A DNA stretch of 64,000 nucleotides. It comes from Ascidia mentula. Taxonomy: Eukaryota; Chordata; Ascidiacea; Phlebobranchia; Ascidiidae. Shown one piece after another: positions 35,546-47,514 of the stretch (within the stretch, counting starts at the first letter, position 1; each line of letters begins with the position of its first letter). The notes below the pieces were generated by a model, which had not been told where the DNA came from, searched no databases, and was given only the letters and a program-made list of their open reading frames with translations. A program made the position numbers and the translations under genes. The stretch spans positions 2,547,001 through 2,611,000 of the forward strand of contig OX387205.1 in assembly GCA_947561715.1 (NCBI GenBank). Reading direction: 5' to 3'.

Positions 35546-36093
35546 AATCACCTTCTGGGCCCTTCCTTACATTATTTCACAGCAAACCAGAGAGTGAACG
35601 CGAATATTTTGCTACTTTCTATCGCGATTTAAAGGACAGTTTTAGCTTTTTATTAGGGGTGTTAAGTGATCTGATTAGTTAGTGGTGGTGCCGAAAGGTT
35701 TGATTGTGTAACGTCGAAAAAAAACACATGTTTGTGTGTTGCGACCTATATGAAAAATGTTAGCCTAAATCTGGGTCTTAACAATATTATATATGATCGA
35801 TCAGAAATCCTATTTGATCAACGCATTTAACATATAAGATCGCACGTGAGTTCTAATTGCTGTGTTTCCTAACCTGACTTTGAATGGAAACCCGATGCAA
35901 ACACGACACAAATATTTATTTTATCACGATCAATTTTGGATACACTATTAACACACGCAATGATACCAACGCGAAACTAAGTGAATTTGAAGACACCCAA
36001 TCGCTTACTGTGCTGCGCCGACATATTTTTGGACATATTTTGAAAACACTATACACTGCGTTTATCGCTGGTGACGTAACCATATGGTTATAA

Positions 36094-38764
36094 TCAAGAT
36101 CCGGATGGACCGGGTATTTCGGAACTGTCAACATTTCTTTCGGATATTAGTGGTTGTTCTTCACTTGCTTCACCTTCTACAGGGATAACAACATGTTTCT
36201 TCTCTTGAAATTTTTGGGATCCGGACAGGTTGAGAAACTCGACAGTAGAAGTCGAACGTTCCATTTCACCTTCTCCCACTTCCGTATGGTCAACATCAGA
36301 TGTATATCCTCCACCGCTTGAGGACTGGCCTCCTTGCCCAATGGTAGCCCCACCGCTTGAGGACTGGCCTCCTTGTCCAATAGCAGCCCCACCGCTTGAG
36401 GACTGGCCTCCTTGCCCAATAGCAGCCCCACCGCTTGAGGACTGGCCTCCTTGCCCAATAGCAGCCCCACCGCTTGAGGACTGGCCTCCTTGCCCAATAG
36501 CAGCCCCGCCGCTTGAGGACTGGCCTCCTTGCCCAATAGCAGCCCCACCGCTTGAGGACTGGCCTCCTTGTCCAATAGCAGCCCCACCGCTTGAGGACTG
36601 GCTTCCTTGCCCAATAGCAGCCCCACCGCTTGAGGACTGGCCTCCTTGCCCAATAGCAGCCCCACCGCTTGAGGACTGGCCTCCTTGTCCAATAGCAGCC
36701 CCATCGCTTGAGGACTGGCCTCCTTGTCCAATAGTAGCCCCACCGCTTGAAGACTGGCCTCTGTTTCTTAACTGTTTCCCCAACGTTTCTAGTTCAGAAA
36801 GGAATTTTGCAATCTTTTCATCCTTGTTGGTCTTGACAAAACTATTGTTAAAAAATTCAGTCAAATCTTCATTTGTAATATCTAAGAAAAAATGGAAAAA
36901 ACCAACATCACCCAATATTGCAGCCTTGGGCATATTATCTTTTAACTTAGTTTTCATATTTTGTTTTTGTTCTTCAACACCCTTCCGCAGTTTTGTAAAG
37001 GTTTTCACGCCCTTGCTTTTTCCACTCTGTTCGCAAAGAAACAAAAATAAGTCCAAGCTACAAGTTATGAAGCAAAAGGTGCAAAGGCTAATAATGTTCA
37101 GATGTAGGATAAAAGACAACAACACGACCTGTACGATAGTTATGACATACAGTGTGTTGAATGAGTTGTCGACACACTTGTAGGATCCATCGCACACAAA
37201 TTCTGTACTTGGGTATTGCAATACAATTGAGTATATTATAACTGCAATCGTTGCAAAGATAAAACTTCCTATGTTTCTCCAAAAGTAAACTGTTTTAAAG
37301 GAGTTGAGACAAGCTGTTTTCTTGAGGTTCGAGGGAAAGCTCGAAGTTTGGACTACTCTGGCGTAATTTTCCAGCAATTTGGCTGACTGTTACTATCTGA
37401 CGCAATGCAAGAAGTTGCCTGTACGCATCAACCATTCGCACATGGTCTACAAAGTCCGTTACCACTCTTTCCCCCACGTCGTTTGGTTTATCACTAAGAT
37501 TCACAAGCTGCAATTCCGCTATTTTGTTTCTTAAAGATTCAAGACGTTCTATAATATTAAGTTTATCAATATTATTTGAAAAGAATTCAAAATCTGGCAG
37601 ACTTCCACCCCAAAATCCAAAAAATGATTTTCCAAGTTTTGATAAATCTACTTTCCTTAATTTTTCAATAGTTTGGATTTCATGACACCGCCAGTAAGCA
37701 TGATCAGCGCGTACGGTGGCATGGTGCAAGTTCTCTAAAGTCAGTAGTTCCTCACTGTTTTTTTGCAACTTTATCAGAAAAATCGCAGCAACTTGGATTT
37801 CTTTAAGGATGCGAAACTTAATTGGGAGGCAATCTTTCTGCGTCAGTTTTCGGATGTTTTCAATTTGATATAATGCTAAAAGTTGTATCAAACTGCCAGC
37901 TAACTCAACACATGGTTTGGCTTCGAAACTGCTGTGCAGCGCTGTTTTTGGTGGTAATCTTAATGTCTCAATGGCAGGATGCTTGTGTTGAGCACAAGTC
38001 ACGTTTATTACACTCTGCAAAGAAAAGGACTTGTTTTGCTCTGAAACGGCTAGTAATTCCAAATTTTCTGTGGAAGGTTGTTTGAGGATATCTTCTTTTG
38101 TTCGGTTTCTTGGGGGATCTAATATCGTTTTAAATTCAAAATCATAAAAATTCAAGACATAATGGCTCACAACGTCATTTAGCAGTTGTGTTTGAAACTC
38201 TGGTGTCGAAGGAATGCCAGTGTTTTTCCATTTACCAAACTCTCTTGCAAAGCGTCTACATCTTTGTTTTTCCTGCGCAGTTAAGTCTGATACGTCGGAT
38301 GGGTCAGGGGATGTAACTAGAGTTATAAACTCATCAACAGACTTCTCGAAATTTGAAACAAGTTCAAACAGCTTATGAAACTGGGCAATCTCATTTCTTA
38401 CAGTGGAAATATGTTCCCATAGGTTCATTGCCATGTACAAGCAAATGGAGGACAGCACAAAGATCCACCAGAAGTTCGACTGAATGAAATTTGCCTCTGC
38501 TTTGCATTGTTCATTTACAAACAACATTTTGGGGTTTGTGAATGATTCAACATTGCTTCCATTGGCAAGTAAACAGTGCGATAGGGTAACATCACTTTCT
38601 TTACAAGGAAAACAATGCAATGAGTTGCTATCAGTTTTGTACAGCAAAAATATATTGGAAGCGACTATTGCCAACATTAAGTGCTTACGCATGGTTTCCC
38701 ACCATGGCGTCAAGCCATAAGTTGGCAACAAGTTGCCTGTAAGGTAAATATCACTCATTGACAT
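36094..38764 (-). pseudogene. LRRC8-like pannexin-domain channel protein without LRRs, copy A (frameshifted)
   Basis: Same architecture as the intact copy B at 57,323-60,094. It starts at MSMSDIYLTGN (ATG at 38,764), with PWWETM before TM1, loop-1 cysteines HCFPC, SHC and EQC, TM2, a long cytoplasmic loop, TM3, the C-x5-C loop and TM4, then a repeat tail. The 5' frame runs to 37,295 and the 3' frame from 37,377 to 36,094. Relative to copies B and C, five bases are missing near 37,300 (between the loop and TM3), which shifts the frame. The tail has 12 units of the 39-bp repeat. The rest is uninterrupted, so the lesion is young, polymorphic or an assembly error. It is single-exon, as LRRC8 coding regions usually are. 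The LRRC8 assignment rests on motif order and cysteine pattern read by eye. Confidence 0.65.
36305..36765. repeat. 39-bp coding minisatellite, copy A (12 units)
   Basis: Twelve near-identical 39-bp units encode GQSSSGGAAIGQG on the minus strand. Unit length is a multiple of three, and other frames, including antisense ones, are open too; the long antisense frames rich in PPLEDWPPCPI are shadows. Confidence 0.95.
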
Positions 38765-39980
38765 AACGAGTAAAATTTGCCGTTCCTCAAATAGTTTAAT
38801 GCAGATAAACAAGCATCACAAAATTACTTTGCCATCTAAATCTAATAATCTTTTTTTTCAAATTTGTCTAATTCAGCATCAATGCTTCTGCAAATCAAAC
38901 AAATGGTTTAGTGTTTGTTTCGTCCAATAGATTTTTATACACATCACAGATAAACCAACATACACAACAATCTTGATTACATAATGTAAAGACGACAAAC
39001 CTAAAATCACGTCATTCAGAAACGTCCAATCGTATGCAAGTTTTTCTTTGTGTACTTTTTCTTTGGCTCAACTGTTTTGAAACTCATATAAAAAAAACGC
39101 GTTGTGCATATATCCCCCTTTTCAGTCCGTTTCATTTTGTCATTAACACAAATTTGTGTGTACCTGTATTTACAATTTAGTAATAAAGTGTGGGCATTGT
39201 TACTTGCGTTATTGTGGCCTGCAAACCTTGACAAACCAATTACCTAACCCCGGTAACAATCCTCACCAGAAACCATTGCAAAATAAAAACGGGTGAGAAC
39301 AAATTACTACTACTAACTCATGCTGCTATTTGAATCGGCCAACGAGGCTAACACTCTTGCTGATACAGCACTTCGCGCTTCACTGGCATTCAAAGAACTT
39401 CTACCAATCAAGTCGACGCAATATTAAAATGTCACACATTTTTTGCTTTTTGTTGCAAAACTCCTTGACAATCAAGTAAAGCACGCCTGCTTAATTTTGC
39501 TACAAAAGATAATATTAATAAGGATATGGCATCCGCAGTTTATAGAGACGTATTGTGCCGTTGGACGTAATGAGTGAATTTCTGAACCCCGTTGCGTTCT
39601 TCTAATATTGTTTACGGGCAAACCTGCTCCATCGCAAGCAATTTGTAAAGTATTTATAGACGTATTGCAAACTTTAACGCTTTAATTGGTGTGCAGGGGT
39701 TACCCATGCATTAAGTACGATTTATGAGCGCCGTCTCCACCGATGGGTATTTTTGCTTTGTATCACATTGGTCGTTGTGACGTTTTTACGCTTAAATAAT
39801 TAATTACTCTGTCATAATGTGCTGATATCATATAAACATCAAATTGTGTTGGCAAAGTGGTATTATACCATTCCTCTTTATTTTTATTACGGCTAATTGT
39901 GTAAGGAGTAAATCACTCGACCAGCTGTTTGGTTTTCGAACCAAATGTGTAGTATTTTTAGCTTGTTTCTGGTAGCGTGA
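38765..39980. other. 5' flank of channel gene A
   Basis: Conserved with the 5' flanks of copies C (43,552-44,200) and B (60,095-61,300). The shared part likely holds the promoter and 5'UTR. No TATA box or exon can be assigned with confidence; the short frame at 39,016-39,234 is not specific. Confidence 0.4.
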
Positions 39981-40197
39981 TCAAATGCCTAATACTTTAC
40001 TTTTTCTGGTATCAGGCAACAGTGAACCTTCGACGAGATTTACAAAATGCTGACCAAGATCACAACACTTTTCTTTACTACATACGATAGTTGCTGTATA
40101 TGAGTTTCCCTGCCCTTTTATTGCACCGTAATGGGGATTCTGGAATGCCAAAGTATATTTGCTGTTTGACACTTTGGCAATACATATCGCATGTCCA
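39981..40197 (-). CDS. Conserved exon-like ORF upstream of channel gene A
   Basis: Open frame from a possible acceptor CTGTTAG|T (exon edge 40,197) to a TGA at 39,981; a donor-like AAAAA|GTAAAG lies just before the stop. It contains KYTLAFQNPHYGAIKGQG, SYTATIVC and CSKEKCCDLGQ. Against the sister exon at 61,308-61,524 there are two base differences in 217, both synonymous, while flanking DNA differs more. The pattern of a hydrophobic strand, Tyr-Gly, then T.T-I-x-C is loosely like a mannose-6-phosphate-receptor homology (MRH) domain, but that is a guess. It could be an exon of a separate gene or an upstream exon of the channel gene. Confidence 0.35.
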
Positions 40198-41307
40198 CTA
40201 ACAGCACATTATAAACCGCAAGAAGAACTTGTCCTCTTTGGATATTTTTAAGTACTTTATCCATGCCTACCTCTGCAGACATTACTGCTAATGTACATTT
40301 AATGCTTCAGGTGTGTTGTTATAATGATAGGCCACTACTGCTTCATAGAAAAAGCTTAGCAAAGCGACAGACAAAAAGGAATTGACAAAGCCACCGGATC
40401 GAGCATGTAAATAGCATTTGGCAACACCGAACTGCGTTAACCTAGCATTACCACAGACGTCGCTAGTGACGTAACAGTATGGTTATTTTGCTCACATTTA
40501 TGATAATAATTGTCTAGTTCTTGCATTTCTCCCCCGCCAATTCGTTAGCCGAACACAAAACCGGCTTTTAACGGGACAAAGCCGAACACAATATACTTGT
40601 TCGGCGAAGAATAGATGAACAAAACACAATTAACCACACGAAAACATATACATACATACGTTTGTGAAAAGAACAACACACAATAATGCAAACAGGAAAA
40701 TACAAGCATGCAAATTTACTAGAATCACCTTCTGGGCCCTTCCTTACATTATTTCACAGCAAACCAGAGAGTGAACGCGAATATTTTGCTACTTTCTATC
40801 GCGATTTGAAGGACAGTTTTAGCTTTTTATTAGGGGTGTTAAGTGATCTGATTAGTTAGTGGTGGTGTCGAAGGGTTTGATTGATGTCACGGCGAAAAAT
40901 ATGTAACCAAAACACATGTTTTGGATTTATTTTGTTGTGAATCACTTGCCTGTGTGTTCTATATGCCAAATATTAGCCTAAATCTGGGTCTTAACAATAT
41001 TATATATGATCGATCAGAAATCCTAGTTGATTAACGCATTTAACATATAAGATCGCACGTGAGTTCTAATTGTTGTGTTTCCTAACCTGACTTTGAATGG
41101 AAACGTGGTGCGAACACTACAAAAAATATTTATTTTATCACGATCAATTTTGGATACACTTTTAACACACGCAATGATACCAACGCGAAACTAAGTGAAT
41201 TTGAAGACACCCAATCGCTTACTGAGCTGCGCCGACATATTTTTGGACATATTTTGAAAACACTATACACTGCGTTTATCGCTGGTGACGTAACCATATG
41301 GTTATAT

Positions 41308-43551
41308 TCAAGATCCGGATGGACCGGGTAATTCGGAACTGTCAACAATTATTTCGGATGATAGTGGCTGTTTCTTCACAGATACATATTTCTTCTTTTG
41401 AAATTTTTGGGATCCGGACTGGCTGAGTAACCAAGTATCAGCTCCACCTCCAGAAGACTGGTCTTCTTGCCCAGTATCAGCTCCACCTCCAGACAACTGT
41501 TCTCCTTGCCCAGTACCAGCCCCACCGCTTGAGGTCTGGCCTCTGTTTCTTAACTGTTTTCTCAACGTTTCTAGTTCAGGAAGGAATTTTGCAATCATTT
41601 TATCCTTGTTGGTCTTGACAAAACTATTGTTAAAAAATTCAGTCAAATCTTCATCTGTAATATCTAAGAAAAAATGGAAAAAACCAACATCACCCAATAT
41701 TGCAGCCTTGGGCATATTATCTTTTAACTTAGTTTTCATATTTTGTTTTTGTTCTTCAACACCCTTCCGCAGTTTTGTAAACGTTTCCACACCCTTGACT
41801 TTTCCACTTCGTTTGCAAAGCAACAAAAATAAGTCCAAGCTACAAGTTATTGCACTTGAACAAAAAATTGTGCAAAGGATAAAAATGTTCAGACATAGGA
41901 TACAAGACAACAACACGACCTGTACGATAGTTATGACAATTAGTGTGTTGAATGAGTTGTTGACACACTTGTAGGCTCCATCGCACACAAATTCTGCACT
42001 TGGGTTTAACAATACGTATATTAAGTATATTATAACTGCAATCGTTGCAACGATAAAACTTGCTATGTTTCTCCCAAAGTAAGCTGTTTTAAATGACTGG
42101 AGTTGGGACACGCTGTTTTCTTGAGGTTCGGGGACAAGCTCGAAGTTTTGACTACTCTGGCGTAATTTTCCAGCAATTTGGCTGACTGTTACTATCTGAC
42201 GCAATGCAAGAAGTTGCCTGTACGCATCAACCATTCGCACATGGTCTACAAAGTCCGTTACCACTCTTTCCCCCACGTCGTTAGGTTTATCACTAAGATT
42301 CACTAGCTGCAATTCCGCTATTTTGTTTCTTAAAGATTCAAGACGTTCTATAATATTAAGTTTATCAATATTATTTGAAAAGAATTCAAAATCTGGCAGA
42401 CTTCCACCCCAAAATCCAAAAAATGATTTTCCAAGTTTTGATAAATCTACTTTCGTTAATTTTTCCATAGTTTGGTTTACATGACACATCCTGTAAGCAT
42501 GATCGGTGTCATAGAGCAATTTCTCTAGTTCCTTACTGTTTTTCAGCAACTTTATCAGAAAAATCGCAGCAACTTGGATATCTTTAAGGATGCTAAACTT
42601 TAACTTAATTGGGAGGCAATCTTTCTGCGTCAGTTTGCGGATGTTTTCAATTTGATATAATGCTAAAAGTTGTTTCAAACTGCCAGCTAACTTATCACAT
42701 GTTTTGGCTTCGAAACTGCTGTGCAGCGCTGTTTTTGGTGGTAATCTTAATGTCTCAATGGCAGGATGCTTGTGTTCATCACAAGTCACGTTTATTACAC
42801 TCTGCAAAGAAAAGGACTTGTTTTGCTATGAAACGGCTAGTAATTCCAAATCTTCTGTGGAAGGTTGTTTGAGGATATCTTCTTTTGTTCGGTTTGTTGG
42901 GGGTTGTAATATCGTTTTAAAATCAAAATCATAAAAATTTAAGGCATAATGGCTCACAACGTCATTCAGCAGTTGTTTTTGAAGCGCTGGTGTCGAAGGA
43001 ATGCCAGTGTTTTTCCATTTACCAAACTCTCTTGCAAAGCGTCTACATCTTTGTTTTTCCTGCGTAGTTAAGTCTGATACGTCGGATGAGTCAGGAGATG
43101 TAACTATAGTGATAAACTCATCAACAGACTTCCCGAAATTTGAAACAAGTTCAAACAGCTTTTGTAACTGGGCAATCTCATTTCTTACAGTGGAAATATG
43201 TTCCCATAGGTTCATTGCTATGTACAAGCACGTGGTGAGCAGCACAGAGATCCACCAGGAGTTCGACTGAAAGAAATTTGCCTGTGCTTTGCATTGTTCA
43301 TTTACAAACAACATTTTGGGGTTTGTGAATGATTCAACATTGCTTCCATTGGCAAGTAAACAGTGCGATAGGGTAACACCACTTTCTTTACAAGGAAAAC
43401 AATGCAATGAGTTGCTATCAGTTTTGTACAGCAAAAATATATTGGAAGCGACTATTGCAAACATAAAGTACTTACGCATGGTTTCCCACCATGGCGTCAA
43501 GCCACAAGTTGGCAACAAGTTGCTTGTAAGGTAAATATCACTCATTGACAT
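41308..43551 (-). pseudogene. LRRC8-like pannexin-domain channel protein without LRRs, copy C (one nonsense codon)
   Basis: Starts at MSMSDIYLTSN (ATG at 43,551). TM1, the CxxC...C...C loop and TM2 are intact in the first frame (to 42,826); the second frame (42,807-41,308) covers the loop helices, TM3, C-x5-C, TM4 and post-TM4 region. The two are in the same phase and separated by a TAG where copies A and B have GAG, just after LLAVS. The tail has only three degenerate repeat units (QTSSGGAGTGQG, QLSGGGADTGQ, QSSGGGADTW) and lacks the linker seen in A and B. It is otherwise uninterrupted. It is either a recent pseudogene or a case for testing stop-codon polymorphism. Confidence 0.65.
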
Positions 43552-45400
43552 AACGAGTAAAACTTGTGGTTGCTCAAATAGTTTAAAACAGATAAACAAC
43601 TGTGTCACAAAATTACTTTGTTATCTAAATATAATGATCTTTTCTTTCAAATTTCTCTAATTCAGCATCAATGCTGCAAATCAAACAAATGGTTTAGTGT
43701 TTGTTTCGTCCAATAGATTTTTATACACATCACAGATAAACCAACATACATAACAATCTTGATTACATATTGTAAAGACAACAAACCTAAAATCACGTCA
43801 TTCAGAAACGTCCAATCGTATGCAAGTTTTTCTTTGTGTACTTTTTCTTTGGCTCAACTATTTTGAAACTCATATAAAAAAACGCGTTGTGCATATATCC
43901 CCCTTTTCAGTCCGTTTCATTTTGTCATTAACACAAATTTGTGTGTACCTGTATTTACAATTCAGTAATAAAGTGTAGGCATTGTTACTTGCGTTATTGT
44001 GGCCTGCAAACCTTGACAAACCAATTACCTAACCCCGGTAACAATCCTCACCAGAAACCCTTGCCAAATACAAACGGGTGAGAACAAACTTCTACTACTA
44101 ACTCATGCTGCTATTTGAATCGGCCACGAAGCTAACACTCTTGCTGATACAGCACTTCGCGCTTCACTAGCATTCAAAGAACTTCTTCCTGTCAAGTCGA
44201 CAAGTCTCGTTGAGCTTGAGGAATTTAACTCGCTGTGTCTGAAACGTTATTGAAGAATTTGATTTCCCAGCCCAGTGGTCCAGCGGGTGAAAAGTTGTAT
44301 GCTCAGCAACCTAAAGGCATATGGCATTGAATGTACTTCGTACACACATGTTTTTGACAAATCGCTATTAGGCTTGAGTGTCGCTGTGAATTAAAATGAG
44401 ATGCATATCTTTTAAGTATCAATTGAACAAAAGAATAAATTCGCCTCACCCTGCGTTTGTTGACAAATTTATGGTCGACATTGATACAAGAGTAGAAGAT
44501 CCAAATATAAAATTATGTATACGCTTGCGTGATTATTTTTCTGCAAACCCATCCAAACCTGAGCTGAATTTCCAAACACCCTTCAGCACCAATAGGGACA
44601 AAACAAAATTGCTTCCAAAATTCCTCAAAAAGCATCAGCAACTGCCGACGCTTTTGTGTGCATTTATCCGTTATAAAAGCGTGATACCTGCACGTCAGGC
44701 TGCTTAAGATTGTTTGGTAGAAGATCGCATATCAGAATTTCTATTTAAGTTTCCAACGGGAAATGCCTTTCTTTGGTCCTGTTTCATTGCTGGTTACAGA
44801 GCAACCGGTAATGCACAAGTGTCATTACGGTGGAATCAGTGTTACTAGTGCCAATTTAGGCATTCTTTAGTGTGATTTTGGGTAAAGCTATTTGAAAGTT
44901 TTAACTTTACGAAAGTTGAACAAGCCGGCATCTCGTCTACACATTTAAGTCCAAATATAACTTCGGGGCAATAACAAAATACCAACCATGCGCCTTGATA
45001 AATTGTAACTCGTGTTATTCTGCGAAAGAGTAGGTTTAGAGGGAGTTTTAAATTTTCCATTCTGTTGGAAGATGGAAATAGGAACGCTTGTTCAATGAAA
45101 ATGGTCAACAGCATTGCTAAAGTGAAGTCATTTTTCCGGCATGAAACAATACACAAGCTGTAAGTTTCCGACACATACTGAAACTAATACAATGTAGTTA
45201 GCTTGGTAAAACCTGTAAGTGTCGGTTTCAAAAAGCAGTCATTTTTGGTGATGAAAGATGCTGTATTAGTATTAATCATTTTTTCAGTTTTTGGTTTTCT
45301 GAGTAAGTCAGATAAACTTTTCGGTTTTCTAAGTACATCTGCGTGCCGAGAAAAACTGTTATTTCTTTCTAATGACAGCAATAGCTGAAGTGGTCGAGTG
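43552..45400. other. Channel-gene flank and unique spacer
   Basis: 43,552-44,200 is homologous to the 5' flanks of copies A and B and ends abruptly near 44,200. The rest is unique here. A 103-codon plus-strand frame at 44,396-44,707 has no recognisable domain, and no repeat is apparent up to 45,390. Confidence 0.4.
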
Positions 45401-45649
45401 CAGTGACGTAGCCAGGCCGAAAAGTTTGGTGGGAGTCCAATCTTAGATGGGTTTAAAGAGAGTTAAAGTTTTTGGTTCAAAACATTGCTTTACGAAGCAG
45501 AATGATTTGGCGCGCTTAGCGGCGGGGTCTGTGGCCCCTGTGGCCCCTTTGGCCCCTTTGGCCCCTTTGGCCCCTTTGGCCCCTTTGGCCCCTTTGGCCC
45601 CTTTGGCCCCTTTGGCCCCTTTGGCCCCTTTGGCCCAGCTACGCCATTG
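45401..45649. mobile_element. MITE carrying an expanded 9-bp minisatellite
   Basis: Inverted termini CAGTGACGTAGCCAGGCC and GGCCCAGCTACGCCATTG. Near the right end a GGCCCCTTT unit is repeated about eleven times (45,530-45,635). The copy at 28,775-28,926 has a single comparable unit. No convincing target duplication. Confidence 0.6.
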
Positions 45650-45882
45650 GTTAAGTAGATCCTTGGCAGTTAAACGCACCTTTTTGCATGTTGCTGCCAG
45701 CCAGACAAAGTGCGCTGCCTTTTTTGCACAAGACGATTCGGTTGATTGCTTGGTTTCAGAACGCGCGGTAGCTTTGTGATGGAAAATACTCTACCCGACT
45801 TTCGTGTGGTGCCTGACCATCATTTTTCCATTTCATTGCTGCGAAAAGGTAAAACAAACATGACAAATTACGTTGGATTTTT

Positions 45883-46650
45883 CCACAAGCGAACGGCTTG
45901 GTGGAGGGATTTCATCGCCATTTAAAGAGCGCGTTGATGGCGCGTCTAACTGACTCCAATTGGTTGGACGAGTTACCGTGGGTGTTACTTGGTGTTCGTA
46001 CCGCACCCAAAGATGACCTGCAGGCCTATTCCGCGGAGCTTGTTTACGGTACTACTTTGACCGTTCCTGGTGATTTTATTGCCCCTGCAGGCGACTCCAC
46101 CGTCAAGTTTTTGCCGTCATTGCGGGACACATTGCAACGAATTTTGCCGCAGCCGATGTCACGTCACGCCAACCTTCGGCCGTCCGTCCCTTCCTCGTTG
46201 AGAACCAGCCCATATGTGTTCGTTCGTTGCGACGTTCATAGACCTCCGCTGACCAGACCATACGATGGCCCGTACAAGGTGTTGCTAGCGTCGGACAAAA
46301 CTTTCACTTTGGACATTAGAGGTCGTTCACAAACGATTTCGATCGACCATCTTAAGCCGGCTCACGTCGACATTACGGTACCAGTTCCAGTTGCCGTACC
46401 CCCAGCGAGAGGCAGACCACGGCGCAATGTACGACCACCGCAACGCTATTCAGCGTGACACTTGCCCGCTTCTGGAGGGGGGTCCTGTGGCGACCGAACT
46501 GTAGTGTTCGCCTGTGCATTGAAGCGTGCTATTGCCTTTTTCCCGTGTCGCGATTGCCGCCTTATATACTCGTGTTTATTGTGTTGCTCGCCCCTTTCTA
46601 ACTCTCGCAATAAAGCATCAACCGCTTTCATACAGTATTTCTTTTTGTTG
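45883..46650 (+). mobile_element. Fossil Ty3/gypsy LTR-retrotransposon fragment (integrase end and 3' LTR)
   Basis: The fragment holds the C-terminal part of an integrase, recognisable from ANGLVEGFHRHLKSALMAR and LPWVLLGVRTA, ending near 46,458. A polypurine tract follows, and a probable short 3' LTR starts TGTGGCGACC near 46,486 and ends around 46,640. The gag, protease, RT and 5' LTR are absent, so it is a truncated relic. Age cannot be estimated without a second LTR. Confidence 0.8.
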
Positions 46651-46925
46651 CGATAAGTAAAATTCACATTTACGAACATTGATAAAAAAATCACAAATTT
46701 CGTTAAGGTCGAGTTCGTTTCCGCATACTTGCTCATGCAAATAACATATCTTGCACATAACATCGCACAATTTAAGAAAAGGTTACTTGGTATATCAAAA
46801 TGAATTGCAAATAATTTTTCTGAATCTGTTAAATTTAGATTTTGTCGAATTCTAGCGCTTAAAAATGAAATAACATCTTCCCAGTAAACAATGACAATGG
46901 GGCACAAACAAAAAAGATGACACAC
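46651..46925 (-). mobile_element. LINE ORF2 C-terminal fragment
   Basis: The minus-strand frame contains CHLFCLCPIVIVYWEDVI, then about 40 residues later LNCAMLCARYVICMSK, the typical zinc-finger-like and downstream helical C-terminus of L1-type non-LTR retrotransposons. It abuts the gypsy LTR at 46,650, so the LTR element may have inserted into or next to it. No RT core is left. Confidence 0.55.
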
Positions 46926-47514
46926 AGTTAACGCAACTTATTTTCTTAAATTATCAGAAACTTTCAACTATCTAACCCCCTCTAACGGAAATTTTATTTT
47001 CTGAAGCCATCACACGGACATCAATCTTCGTTAAACTATCCACTACTACAATCCCAAGCAGGGTACCACCTTCCTGAAGCTAAGTCCTTCGTTACACAAT
47101 TTCACAGAACATCATAAAGTAAGTTTGCTGCTCTTTATTGCGATTCTGAGGACAACAATTCGAGAAGGCCCTGAATCCTTTGATTGTGTAATGACATAAA
47201 ATATATGACTAAAACACATATTTGGGAATGTGAATCACCAGCCTGTAGTAAACCTTTTGGCCTACTTTGTATGGTATGCCACGATTATAATGTTGAATTT
47301 TACATAAAGTTACTCCTTTCATTACTTCTCTATCATTTTAACCTCTAAACAGATCTGAAGAGAAACAAAGCAGATTTTCAAGGATACAATCGTTATATAC
47401 AAATATTGTGCAAAACTACATCCACATATATACATGTAATTAAATGATAGACACGCAAACTAGTCCAAACATACAACACAATTAATAATTTCCGCACATG
47501 ATAGCAAAAATACT
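46926..47514. other. 3' flank of channel gene D
   Basis: Shares diverged sequence with the 3' flanks of copies A, B and C, including the CTAACGG...CCATCACACGGACATCAA block at 46,965-47,060 and the AAAATATATGACTAAAACACAT stretch. This confirms that D is an old member of the same array. No coding sequence. Confidence 0.55.

Larger units (their letters stand above)
29034..44200. repeat. Large duplicated block, left copy
   Basis: From 29,034 on, the sequence is collinear with 49,682 onward through the PLE-bearing segment, the small exons and channel gene A. It reaches at least 41,100, where the partner runs off the window at 64,000. The internal junction into the next tandem unit (TTTACTAGAATCACCTTCTGG near 40,722) is the same in both blocks (63,628). 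Differences are scattered substitutions plus discrete insertions and deletions. Unit C homology itself ends near 44,200. Confidence 0.9.

Noticed and set aside
35916-36134. 72-codon minus-strand frame conserved at 41,130-41,348
   Set aside because: Overlaps the 3' end and 3'UTR of the channel genes in another frame; conservation is explained by the recent duplication.
36177-36743. Minus-strand frame of GLLLGKEASPQAV repeats (also 57,406-58,050)
   Set aside because: Alternative frame of the same minisatellite, inside the channel coding region and without a start context or domain.
36230-37183. Long plus-strand frame rich in PPLEDWPPCPI repeats (also 57,459-58,499)
   Set aside because: Antisense shadow of the 39-bp minisatellite; the unit is a multiple of three and open in several frames, while the minus strand carries the TM domains and cysteine pattern.
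45443-45679. AKGAKG repeat protein on the minus strand (and APLAPLAPL on the plus strand)
   Set aside because: Pure translation of the 9-bp minisatellite inside a MITE.
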